The notes under the pieces were generated by a model. The model saw nothing but the letters and a program-made list of their open reading frames with translations. It searched no databases and was not told where the DNA came from. Of a stretch of 9,516 nucleotides of DNA, positions 1-7,007 are shown in pieces. The stretch is from the NCBI GenBank assembly GCA_949287785.1, contig CASEHR010000118.1, forward strand, positions 1-9,516, in the 5' to 3' direction. Within the stretch, counting starts at the first letter, position 1; each line of letters begins with the position of its first letter. This stretch comes from an uncultured Bacillota bacterium. GTDB lineage: Bacteria > Bacillota_I > Bacilli_A > Erysipelotrichales > Erysipelotrichaceae. The translations under genes were made by a program, and so were the position numbers.

Positions 1-1
1 C

Positions 2-1108
2 TTAGGCGCTCATATCGATTCACCGCGCCTTGATCTCAAACAGCATCCTCTTTATGAAGACAATGGTCTAGCACTGCTCGATACGCACTATTACGGTGGT
101 ATCAAGACTTATCAATGGGTAGCACGGCCGATGGCACTTCACGGTGTTGTCGTCAAAAAGGACGGCAGTAAGATCGATGTCAATATCGGTGATGATGAAA
201 AAGATCCCGTCATCGGCATTTCCGATCTTTTGATCCACTTGGCAAAAGATCAGATGAAAAAGACCGCCGGGGAAGCGGTCGAGGGTGAAGATCTCAATGT
301 CCTGGTCGGTTCGATCCCTGTTGATTGCAAAGAGGAAGATCAAAAAGATCCGGTCAAGGAGAATATCAAGAAGCTCTTATTGGAAAAATACGGAATCGAA
401 GAAGATGATTTTGTCAGCGCCGAGATCGAAGTCGTACCGGCGGAAAAGGCAAGAGATTACGGCTTGGATCGCTCACTTGTCATGGGCTATGGCCATGATG
501 ACCGGATCTGTGCCTATACATCGCTGATGGCGATCTTAGATACAGAAAAGGTCGAACGTACAGCTTGCTGTATCCTGGTCGACAAAGAAGAAGTCGGCTC
601 GCAAGGCAGCACCGGTATGCAATCGCGTTTCTTTGAAAATGCCATCGCTGAATTGCTCGATAAATGCGGACTATACAGTGAATTGACTCTGCGTCGTCTT
701 CTGAGCAACAGTTATATGCTTTCAAGCGATGTATCAGCGGGATTTGATCCGAATTACCCATCGGTCAACGAAGCTAAAAACACCGCTTATATGGGCAAGG
801 GGATCGTCTTCAACAAGTACACAGGATCGCGTGGTAAGAGTGGATGCAATGATGCCAATCCGGAATTCATTGCCAAATTGCGCAAGGTCATGGATGAAAA
901 TGACATTGCATGGCAGACAGCTGAGCTCGGTAAAGTCAACCAGGGCGGCGGCGGAACGATCGCTTATATCTTAGCAAATCTTGACATGGAAGTGATCGAT
1001 GCTGGTATTGCGGTCCAAAATATGCATGCACCGAGTGAAGTCGCCAGCAAAGTCGACATTTACGAAGCTTATCGTGCGTATATGGCTTTTATCAGAGATA
1101 TTGCCTGA
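2..1108 (+). CDS. apeA: M18 family metallo-aminopeptidase 1 (5'-truncated by window edge)
   Basis: This is a cytosolic zinc aminopeptidase of family M18, expected to remove N-terminal residues from peptides in intracellular peptide turnover. The frame is open from base 2, well upstream of the first internal ATG at 131, so that ATG is not the true start. The visible part is 368 residues; the family is usually about 450-470, so roughly 90-100 N-terminal residues lie outside. The co-catalytic metal-site residues are recognisable: GAHIDSP (His codon 11-13, Asp 17-19), GHDDR (Asp near 497), KEEVGS (Glu pair 587-592, general base plus ligand), SSD (Asp 728-730) and the C-terminal MHAP (His 1025-1027). 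THYYGG and ARPMALHG are also typical of the clostridial ApeA branch. The stop overlaps the next start as TGATG, so the two genes are probably coupled. Family assignment is firm; the natural peptide substrate is unknown. Confidence 0.93.
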   Translation, partial: LGAHIDSPRLDLKQHPLYEDNGLALLDTHYYGGIKTYQWVARPMALHGVVVKKDGSKIDVNIGDDEKDPVIGISDLLIHLAKDQMKKTAGEAVEGEDLNVLVGSIPVDCKEEDQKDPVKENIKKLLLEKYGIEEDDFVSAEIEVVPAEKARDYGLDRSLVMGYGHDDRICAYTSLMAILDTEKVERTACCILVDKEEVGSQGSTGMQSRFFENAIAELLDKCGLYSELTLRRLLSNSYMLSSDVSAGFDPNYPSVNEAKNTAYMGKGIVFNKYTGSRGKSGCNDANPEFIAKLRKVMDENDIAWQTAELGKVNQGGGGTIAYILANLDMEVIDAGIAVQNMHAPSEVASKVDIYEAYRAYMAFIRDIA

Positions 1109-2214
1109 TGTTTGTCCTGTACGACGAGTGTATCTTAAATTACATCGCCGCGATCAGGGATTATTTCGGTCTTGCCAGTGCTTATAAAGCTGACGAAAGT
1201 TTCAGTGCCTATCTTAAAAAGGAAGCACCGGAGAAGATCTTTATCGTCCTGATCGATGGCAGGGGCTCAAGGCTTTTGGAAAGGAAATTATCGAAAGATA
1301 GTTTCCTTTTAAGCCATATGATGAAGGAGACGATGACCGTTTTCCCGCCGACGACCGTCGCAGCCACGACATCGATCCAAAACGGCAAGTCGCCAAACCA
1401 GAACGGTTGGCTGGGCTGGACATCGTACTTCAAAGAGCTTGATGATACGGTGACCTTGTTTCTGGATGAGGGTTATTACAGTAAGACCAAATATCCTGAG
1501 GGTACCGTGAAGAATATCATCCCGGTGATGACGACAGCTGATGAATTGAATGCTCGGGGAATCAAAGCCGGTACGATCAATCCTCACTACATCGAAAAAG
1601 GCGGTTATGACGGGTTGGATGATTTTGCGAAAATGATCATTGAACGTTCTTTCGGTGATGATCGCTATGTATATGCATATTATGACAAATATGATTCATG
1701 TATGCACCATGAGGGAGTAGAAAGCGACAAAAGCGATGCGCTTTTAAAAGAGATCAACGATAAGCTGGCTTATGTGGCAAAGCACATCGCGGAGAAGACC
1801 TTACTTTTGGTCATTGCCGATCATGGGCTTGTCGATATCAGGGAAACGATCAATATCTATGATACAGATCTGGCCAAGTATCTGAAAAGGCCCTGTACTG
1901 TGGAGCCGAGAGCGGCAGCCTTCTATATCAAAGAGGGGATGCAAGATGCGTTTGCCAGGGATTTCAAGATGATGTTTGAGAATGACTTCATCTTGTTCGA
2001 TAAGGAAGAAGTCAAAAAGACCTGTTTATTCGGCAAAGGTGAAGATCACCCGCGTTTTGATGATTTCATCGGTGACTTTATCGCCGTTGCCAAAAACGAT
2101 AAAGATATGATATCAAAAGAAAACGATGACGGTTTCAGGATGAAAGCGGCGCATGCCGGTTGTACTTCAGATGAGCTGATGATCCCGATCATCATCGTAA
2201 AAAGAGAGGTATAG
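1108..2214 (+). CDS. Alkaline phosphatase superfamily / nucleotide pyrophosphatase-phosphodiesterase-like enzyme
   Basis: This 368-residue protein has the bimetal-site layout of the alkaline phosphatase superfamily, closest to the type I phosphodiesterase/nucleotide pyrophosphatase (NPP) group. Visible landmarks in order are IVLIDGRG (Asp50, metal), FPPTTVAATTS (79-89, containing the Thr nucleophile, Thr82 or Thr83), the NQNGWLGW segment (97-104), DSCMHHEG (Asp196 and His200, matching the D-x3-H of NPPs), IADHG (Asp238, His239) and KAAHAG (His349). The expected reaction is hydrolysis of a phosphodiester or phosphomonoester, or transfer of such a group. There is no signal peptide or TM segment, so it is likely cytosolic, unlike many secreted NPPs. 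The ATG shares one base with the apeA TGA, and only a weak purine tract (AGAGA, about 1094) precedes it, which suggests translational coupling. The exact substrate cannot be assigned. Confidence 0.85.
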   Translation: MFVLYDECILNYIAAIRDYFGLASAYKADESFSAYLKKEAPEKIFIVLIDGRGSRLLERKLSKDSFLLSHMMKETMTVFPPTTVAATTSIQNGKSPNQNGWLGWTSYFKELDDTVTLFLDEGYYSKTKYPEGTVKNIIPVMTTADELNARGIKAGTINPHYIEKGGYDGLDDFAKMIIERSFGDDRYVYAYYDKYDSCMHHEGVESDKSDALLKEINDKLAYVAKHIAEKTLLLVIADHGLVDIRETINIYDTDLAKYLKRPCTVEPRAAAFYIKEGMQDAFARDFKMMFENDFILFDKEEVKKTCLFGKGEDHPRFDDFIGDFIAVAKNDKDMISKENDDGFRMKAAHAGCTSDELMIPIIIVKREV

Positions 2215-2215
2215 A

Positions 2216-2728
2216 ATGAAAAAGATCAGTATATTACTTATGACTTTTTTGATCGCGATCAGTCTTCTGGGCTGTTCCAAAGAGGAGACCAGATTCATCG
2301 AGATCGAAAGTTATGATGTCGATATGAGCGGTTATGAGGACATGCCTTCGACCAATCACCATTTTAAAGGGATAACACCGACTGAGTTTATGCGTGTATA
2401 CGAAGAAGACGGCAGTGGTGTATTCTATATCGGTTATACAGGCTGTTCAAGCTGTCAGGCGACGGTCTCATTGATCGAAGAGGCAGCGATCGAAACGGAT
2501 ACGACCGTATATTATCTTGATCCGTACAGTGAAGAATATGATTTCTTCAGTTACATGAGCGATATCATGGCGATCTTGGATCCGATCCTGAGACATGAAG
2601 ATGACGGTACCGCAACGATCTATACACCGCATATCTTCGCGATGATCAACGGCGAGTTCGGTCAGAGTCTCATCGGCGGTGGTGATACAGTTGATGAACT
2701 TGTATCTTTGATGGAAGAAGTACGATGA
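2216..2728 (+). CDS. Thioredoxin-fold lipoprotein with CxxC motif
   Basis: This is a 170-residue predicted lipoprotein. Lys2-Lys3, a hydrophobic stretch and a lipobox LLGC (17-20) indicate cleavage before Cys20, lipidation and anchoring on the outer face of the membrane. The mature part resembles a thioredoxin fold: a beta strand VFYIGYTG leads into CSSC (Cys77 and Cys80) followed by a helix, a second strand TTVYYLD (96-102), and YTP (Pro138) placed as the cis-proline before a further strand. It lacks the tryptophan of classical WCGPC thioredoxins. A role in thiol-disulfide chemistry outside the membrane, or a non-catalytic accessory role, is inference. The start is 1 base after the upstream stop and is served by AGAGAGG at about 2203-2209. 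The gene end overlaps the next start by ATGA. It resembles, in general layout only, thioredoxin-like bacteriocin-transport accessory proteins. Confidence 0.8.
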   Translation: MKKISILLMTFLIAISLLGCSKEETRFIEIESYDVDMSGYEDMPSTNHHFKGITPTEFMRVYEEDGSGVFYIGYTGCSSCQATVSLIEEAAIETDTTVYYLDPYSEEYDFFSYMSDIMAILDPILRHEDDGTATIYTPHIFAMINGEFGQSLIGGGDTVDELVSLMEEVR

Positions 2729-3981
2729 TCAAAGCGATATTGGACCTGATGTATAGATCACCGACGCCATATCAAGCCGTTGACAATTTTTCTTCGATCT
2801 TAGCCAGTGTCGGATACAAGGAGCTCAGGGAAGATGAGGATATGATCATCGAAAAGGGTGGACACTACTACATAAGACGCAATGCGTCGTCGATGATCGC
2901 CTTCAGCGTTCCTGAAGATATCAAGGATCCTTCATTCAGGATCATCGCTTCTCATGACGATTGTCCGTCGTTTAAACTTAAACCTAACAGTATCATAAAG
3001 CAGAACGGTTATATCAAGCTCAATACCGAGCCGTATGGTGGAGCGCTGTTTGCTCCGTGGTTCGACCGGCCGCTGTCACTTGCCGGCCGGCTGATCGTCC
3101 GTGAAGATGGGAAACTCGAAAGTTTGCCTTTTAATCTCGATGAGGACTTCTGTGTTATTCCCTCGGTCGCCATCCATCAGGACCGACTTGCCAATAAGGG
3201 CCATGAGTTAAATGCCCAGATCGATCTTTTGCCTGTCGTTGGACTGGGCGATGAATTTGATCTTTTACGCTTTTTGAAAGCGAAAAGTGGTCGTGAGGAT
3301 ATCGTCGCTTATGATCTGTATCTGTATCCGCGCGTAAAGCCGGTCATCTATGGTGACAGCGGTATTTACAGCGCTCATCATATCGATGATCTTTTAAGTG
3401 CTGTTGCTTCGCTTCTATCACTCATCGAAGCTAAAGGGAGTGATGCGATAAATGTCGTCTGTATTTTTGACAATGAAGAAGTGGGCTCCCGCACTTATCA
3501 GGGGGCTGACAGCGACTTTTTAAAGGTCATTGTCGAAAGGATAGCCGAAGCCCTGGGTATCGACCTGTACAAGGCCAAAGCCGGATCTTACATGCTTTCT
3601 TGTGATGGGGCGCATGCCATCCATCCGAATCATCCGGAGAAAAGTGATCAGAACAATCACCCGGAGCTCAACAAAGGCATCGTGATCAAAGCCAATGCGG
3701 ATCAGACTTATACTTCTGATGCGCTGACTTCGGCGGTCATCATCGATCTTTTGCAAAGACATGATATTCCATATCAGTTCTTCACCAATCGCAGCGATGA
3801 ACGCGGCGGCAGTACCCTTGGCAATATCGCTATCAGTCAGCTTTCGATCAAAAGCTGTGATATCGGTATCGCTCAGTTGGCCATGCACTCGTGTTATGAA
3901 ACAGCAGGCACAAAAGACATCGAGTGGCTATTGAAACTTTTCCATTGGTTCTTCAGCGACAAACTGGCTGAAATAGCTTAA
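2725..3981 (+). CDS. apeB: Divergent M18 family aminopeptidase 2 (aspartyl-aminopeptidase-like)
   Basis: This complete 418-residue M18 protein is close to the usual length of about 430 for ApeB/DNPEP-like enzymes, which release N-terminal residues (often acidic) from peptides in the cytosol. Landmarks are SHDDCPSFKLKPN (77-88; His77 ligand), WFDRPLSLAGR (112-122), HHIDDL (bridging Asp221), FDNEEVGS (Glu251 base, Glu252 ligand), LSCDGAHAIHPN (Asp294, with His297 and His300), GGSTLG (361-366) and AMHS (His388). All metal ligands appear present. Several neighbouring positions depart from the family norm: HDDCP where HTDSP is common, KSD for KHE after HPN, QTY for QRY, and MHSCYE for MHSxRE. It is therefore probably an active but diverged paralogue of the enzyme at the start of this operon. 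Its ATG overlaps the preceding TGA by 4 bases, and a weak GGAAGAAG (2713-2720) precedes it. Confidence 0.9.
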   Translation: MIKAILDLMYRSPTPYQAVDNFSSILASVGYKELREDEDMIIEKGGHYYIRRNASSMIAFSVPEDIKDPSFRIIASHDDCPSFKLKPNSIIKQNGYIKLNTEPYGGALFAPWFDRPLSLAGRLIVREDGKLESLPFNLDEDFCVIPSVAIHQDRLANKGHELNAQIDLLPVVGLGDEFDLLRFLKAKSGREDIVAYDLYLYPRVKPVIYGDSGIYSAHHIDDLLSAVASLLSLIEAKGSDAINVVCIFDNEEVGSRTYQGADSDFLKVIVERIAEALGIDLYKAKAGSYMLSCDGAHAIHPNHPEKSDQNNHPELNKGIVIKANADQTYTSDALTSAVIIDLLQRHDIPYQFFTNRSDERGGSTLGNIAISQLSIKSCDIGIAQLAMHSCYETAGTKDIEWLLKLFHWFFSDKLAEIA

Positions 3982-3994
3982 AACCGTAAAAAAT

Positions 3995-4028
3995 GAGTGT
4001 TGATATAGAAAATCATCACTCTTTTTTT
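3995..4028 (+). terminator. Intrinsic terminator after the aminopeptidase operon
   Basis: GAGTGTTGAT (3995-4004) pairs with ATCATCACTC (4012-4021) around a 7-base loop, with one T-T mismatch, and is followed directly by seven Ts (4022-4028). It begins 14 bases after the apeB-like stop. The A-run just upstream (about 3988-3993) could extend the stem and make it work in both directions. Confidence 0.85.
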
Positions 4029-4050
4029 CTTGCCGATTTTAAAACGCTTT

Positions 4051-4075
4051 CATGTTAAAAAATGATCATGTTAAA
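4051..4075 (+). repeat. Two direct repeats CATGTTAAA upstream of the permease promoter
   Basis: CATGTTAAA occurs at 4051-4059 and again at 4067-4075, a 16-base period (about 1.5 helical turns), upstream of the -35 box at 4097. ATGATCAT, an 8-base palindrome, overlaps the start of the second copy. The position would suit activator binding, but the region is AT-rich and chance is possible. Confidence 0.4.
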
Positions 4076-4096
4076 GTGAAAACTTAAATTTTATTC

Positions 4097-4125
4097 TTGA
4101 AATTATGACCTGATGGGTATATAAC
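4097..4125 (+). promoter_or_regulatory. Sigma-A-like promoter of the permease-ucpA operon
   Basis: TTGAAA (4097-4102) and TATAAC (4120-4125) are separated by 17 bases, the optimal spacing. The predicted transcription start is near 4131-4133, giving a leader of about 30 bases. The upstream flank is rich in A and T (4071-4096), which could act as an UP-like element. The promoter lies between the terminator of the preceding operon and the first permease, so this is an independent transcription unit. Confidence 0.75.
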
Positions 4126-4133
4126 AATGGGCG

Positions 4134-4146
4134 GTAATAATATTAC
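4134..4146. promoter_or_regulatory. 13-base palindrome at the predicted transcription start (candidate operator)
   Basis: GTAATA-A-TATTAC is a perfect 6-1-6 inverted repeat. It begins 8 bases after the -10 box and ends 3 bases before the Shine-Dalgarno. A repressor bound here would block transcription initiation or early elongation. No regulator gene lies in the window, so the operator role is inferred from symmetry and position only. Confidence 0.45.
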
Positions 4147-4147
4147 T

Positions 4148-4155
4148 AAGGGAGG
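4148..4155 (+). promoter_or_regulatory. Strong RBS of first permease
   Basis: AAGGGAGG ends 5 bases before the ATG at 4161. It fixes the start and contrasts with the second permease, which has no comparable site. Confidence 0.85.
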
Positions 4156-4160
4156 AATTT

Positions 4161-5564
4161 ATGAACGAAAAAGAAAAGAAAGGCGGTCTGAACAAGAGTC
4201 TTAAACTGATCTTTGTTTACACGGTCGCTACCGGTTCTATCTTCACTTTCGTCAACTATTGGGACTCCGTATTCTATGGTTATTGCGGCTCGGGCACATT
4301 CTTAGCCTTTGCGCTTATGACGATAGCCATCTTACCGGTTGCTTTAGTTTACAGTGAACTAGCATCTCTATTCCACACAGGCGGTGGTGAACTCATCTAC
4401 AATACCGTCGGTATCAACAAGCATGTCGGTTTCTTTGCTTCATGGCTCATCATGGCAGCTTGGATCTCTGTTCCGCCTGCTGTAGTCATGGCGATCATGA
4501 CCTGGGTCAACAAGACTTTCATGCTCAACCTTTCGACGATGATGATCGTCATCGGGGCAGCGATCTTGTTGGTGCTATACTTCTTAATGAGTATCCAGAA
4601 TGTACAGTTTTTGGTCAAGGCACAGGCAGTAATGCTCTTCTGTAATATCACAGTAACTGTTCTGACCGGTTTCATCCTATTGTTCTCCGGTCATTGGAGT
4701 TTGGATAACTTCGGCAATATCTTCTCAACAACACTCGATTCAGTAAATGGTATTCCAGGCTGGATCATCGGAATGGCCTTGCTTATCACTCCGTATTTCG
4801 GATTTGAAACGGTTCCGCAGATGGTCGAAGAAGGTGACTTCCCGATCAAGAACTCCAAGAAAGCGATCTGTGGTTCGATCCTTACCTGCGGTGCTATCTA
4901 TGTCTTCTACTATTTCTGTGTCGCCGGCCTTGATGGCTTGAATGGTGTCTTCACATCATATGCTCAGGATGGTTTCCTGACGATCTCAACGATGCAGAAT
5001 GTCTTAGGCTGGACTTTCTGGCCATTGGTTGTCGGTGTATTGTCTTGCTTGCTCGGCATGGGCGCTTCTCTTTTGGGCTTCTGGATGTCGACAGTCAGAA
5101 TGCTCTATTCAATGGCTAATAAGAACTTCTTGCCAAAGGTCTTCGCTAAAGTCAACAAGCACCAACAACCACTTTTACCAAATATCTTCTTATTGGTTCT
5201 GTCGTTGGTATTCATCGTCTTGCAGAACTCGTCAGACTTTATGAGCGCGTTCTTCAACCTGATGTCGTTTGGTTGTGCATGTGCATATGCGATCACGATG
5301 ATCTCTTCGATCTGCATCCATCACAAGTATCCGAACTGGAAGAGTGAAAATGAGGTCAAAGGCGGCGATGCTTTCAGAGTATTGGCTTGCATTATCGCTG
5401 TTGCTATCGCATTCTTCTGTACCTTAGGTCAAGGTATCGATTCCTGGATCTGCTTTGCTTGCTATCTTGGTGTCGGTGTCATCTTATGGTTATGGATGGT
5501 CTTGGTTCACTGGAAGAAACATCCGGTTGAGATCGAAACACTCGATGGCGTAAAACGCTTCTGA
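4161..5564 (+). CDS. APC-superfamily amino acid/polyamine/organocation permease (copy 1)
   Basis: This is an integral membrane secondary transporter of 467 residues with about 12 hydrophobic segments (roughly 14-35, 42-65, 88-115, 123-145, 152-176, 196-215, 236-257, 282-306, 338-355, 362-385, 405-422, 428-450) and short charged ends. APC hallmarks are the small-residue break in TM1 (ATGSIF, 23-28), where the substrate backbone usually binds, and the TM6 element FGFETVPQ (213-220) followed by EEGDFP, resembling the GFE-x(n)-EE-x(n)-P signature of this superfamily. The likely role is uptake or exchange of an amino acid or related amine driven by an ion gradient or counter-substrate. It leads a three-gene operon with a second permease 4 bases downstream and a UcpA-like dehydrogenase. 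Substrate is not predictable from sequence. The start is supported by the strong RBS and by alignment with the paralogue's N terminus. Confidence 0.9.
   Translation: MNEKEKKGGLNKSLKLIFVYTVATGSIFTFVNYWDSVFYGYCGSGTFLAFALMTIAILPVALVYSELASLFHTGGGELIYNTVGINKHVGFFASWLIMAAWISVPPAVVMAIMTWVNKTFMLNLSTMMIVIGAAILLVLYFLMSIQNVQFLVKAQAVMLFCNITVTVLTGFILLFSGHWSLDNFGNIFSTTLDSVNGIPGWIIGMALLITPYFGFETVPQMVEEGDFPIKNSKKAICGSILTCGAIYVFYYFCVAGLDGLNGVFTSYAQDGFLTISTMQNVLGWTFWPLVVGVLSCLLGMGASLLGFWMSTVRMLYSMANKNFLPKVFAKVNKHQQPLLPNIFLLVLSLVFIVLQNSSDFMSAFFNLMSFGCACAYAITMISSICIHHKYPNWKSENEVKGGDAFRVLACIIAVAIAFFCTLGQGIDSWICFACYLGVGVILWLWMVLVHWKKHPVEIETLDGVKRF
4796..4850 (+). repeat. 55-base perfect identity shared with 6210-6264 in the second permease
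   Basis: The two permease genes are identical over these 55 bases (TM6 FGFETVPQ region and following loop), including third codon positions, whereas flanking sequence differs at many synonymous sites. This could reflect strong selection, recent duplication or gene conversion. Confidence 0.85.
5250..5305 (+). repeat. 56-base near-identity shared with 6670-6725 in the second permease
   Basis: There is only one mismatch (G at 5283, A at 6703) over 56 bases encoding FFNLMSFGCAC and the following TM10 residues. This is the second island of unusually high identity between the tandem paralogues. Confidence 0.85.
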
Positions 5565-5568
5565 TATC

Positions 5569-6984
5569 ATGGGTAAAAAAGAAGATAGTGAACCGAAAGG
5601 GTTAAAGAAGAGTCTTCATCTCATCTACGTCTATGCCATCGCGGCTGGCGCTATCTTTACCTTTATCGGTTATTGGGATTCTGTATTCTACGAGTATTGC
5701 GGAGCGGGAACATTCTTAGCTTTCGCTCTGATGACGATACTTATCTTACCCATCGCATCGGTTTATTGTGAATTGGCACCACTGTTTCCGAAAGCCGGTG
5801 GTGAACTGATATACAATACCGTTGGGATCAATAAACATGTCGGTTTCTTTACATCATGGCTCATCATGGCAGCCTGGATCGCTGTTCCGCCATCCGCTGT
5901 TATGGCGATCGTCACCTGGTTATTCCATGTCTTTCACATCGAAAGCACCTTTATGGTCGTAGAGATCGTGGCGCTTGTATCGCTGATCGGCTATTGTGTA
6001 TTGAGTTTGCAGAATGTTGAGATTGCCGGCAAGATCCAGTTGTATATGCTCATCTTTGCGATCCTGGGATGCTTGGTAGCGACGGTTGCCTTCATGTTCT
6101 CGGGTGTATGGAGCTTTGATAATTTCAAGAACTTCTTCTATTCACAGCTTGATTCACATTTCGGAATACCGTCGTGGGTCATTGGTATGGCTATGCTCAT
6201 AACACCGTTTTTCGGATTTGAAACGGTTCCGCAGATGGTCGAAGAAGGTGACTTCCCGATCAAGGATTCAAATAAAGCGATCCTGGGATCGATCCTCACC
6301 TGCGGTATCATCTACGTCATCTTCTTCTTCGGACTTGGCGGTATGCCGGTCCAGGAGTTGGTCGCCGAGGGTGGCGCTGCCACTGATGGTTTCTTAGCGA
6401 TCACCATGATGGAAGAATTAGGCGGTGGATGGAATATCTTCGCTGTTGTATTCGGAGTCGCCGCGATCCTTTGCGCGATTGGTACATGCCTTCTCGGTTT
6501 CTGGCTTTCGACTGTCAGATTACTGTATGCGATGGGTGAAAACAACTTCTTACCAAAGGTATTCACCAAAGTCAACAAGCATCAGCAGCCGATCTTGCCG
6601 AATATCTTGCTGTTAGTGATATCGCTGATCTTCCTGGTCATGCAAAATGCCGGTACTTTCATGAACGATTTCTTCAACCTGATGTCGTTTGGTTGTGCAT
6701 GTACATATGCGATCACGATGATCTCAGCGATGCGGATCCATAAAAAACATCCGGAATGGAAGTCGCCATATAAACTAAAGGGTGGTGATTTCATGCGGAT
6801 ATTCGCGCTCATCATCGCGATCGTCATCGCCTTCTTCTGTACTTTGGGTCAAAGTATCGGATCATGGATCTCGTTTGCGATCTATCTGGGCGTTGGTGTT
6901 ATCTTATGGCTATGGATGGTTTTCGTCCACTGGAAGAAGAATACCGTGGAGATCGAAACACCATCAGGCATAGAAAAGTATTAG
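5569..6984 (+). CDS. APC-superfamily permease (copy 2, tandem paralogue)
   Basis: This 471-residue, about 12-TM transporter is a paralogue of the preceding gene. By eye, roughly three quarters of the first hundred aligned residues are identical, with TM6 FGFETVPQMVEEGDFPIK (215-232) unchanged. The main difference is the segment between TM7 and TM8 (about 254-290), which is a little longer and glycine-rich here (AEGGAATDGF, MEELGGGW). TM1 also differs (AIAAGAIFTFIGYW against TVATGSIFTFVNYW), so substrate preference may differ. The start lies 4 bases after the upstream stop, and no Shine-Dalgarno is visible, which suggests coupling to translation of copy 1. A small GCGT-AAA-ACGC hairpin (5548-5558) sits just before that stop. 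Function is inferred as transport of an amino-acid-like solute; whether the two proteins work separately or together is unknown. Confidence 0.9.
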   Translation: MGKKEDSEPKGLKKSLHLIYVYAIAAGAIFTFIGYWDSVFYEYCGAGTFLAFALMTILILPIASVYCELAPLFPKAGGELIYNTVGINKHVGFFTSWLIMAAWIAVPPSAVMAIVTWLFHVFHIESTFMVVEIVALVSLIGYCVLSLQNVEIAGKIQLYMLIFAILGCLVATVAFMFSGVWSFDNFKNFFYSQLDSHFGIPSWVIGMAMLITPFFGFETVPQMVEEGDFPIKDSNKAILGSILTCGIIYVIFFFGLGGMPVQELVAEGGAATDGFLAITMMEELGGGWNIFAVVFGVAAILCAIGTCLLGFWLSTVRLLYAMGENNFLPKVFTKVNKHQQPILPNILLLVISLIFLVMQNAGTFMNDFFNLMSFGCACTYAITMISAMRIHKKHPEWKSPYKLKGGDFMRIFALIIAIVIAFFCTLGQSIGSWISFAIYLGVGVILWLWMVFVHWKKNTVEIETPSGIEKY

Positions 6985-6992
6985 ACATTTAA

Positions 6993-6999
6993 AAGGAGG
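6993..6999 (+). promoter_or_regulatory. Near-perfect RBS of ucpA-like gene
   Basis: AAGGAGG lies 8 bases before the ATG at 7008, within the 23-base gap after the second permease. Together with frequent GCT, GGT and GAA codons in the gene, it suggests that the dehydrogenase is translated more strongly than the permeases. Confidence 0.85.
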
Positions 7000-7007
7000 A
7001 AAATAAA

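Noticed and set aside
131..1108. Treating 131 as the start of the first aminopeptidase
   Set aside because: The frame is open to the left edge and the upstream codons encode conserved M18 motifs, so the gene is truncated by the window rather than starting at 131.
3520..3888. Minus-strand open frame of 122 codons
   Set aside because: It is entirely antisense to the well-supported M18 gene, with no RBS or promoter. It looks like a codon-bias shadow.
4397..4675. Minus-strand open frame of 92 codons, with similar ones at 6312-6578 and 6582-6827
   Set aside because: They are antisense to the two permease genes. The similar frames in both copies follow from paralogy of the sense strand and do not indicate an independent gene.
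4161..6984. The two permease frames being one gene split by a frameshift
   Set aside because: Each is a full-length 12-TM protein with its own N and C termini aligning end to end with the other, so they are tandem paralogues.
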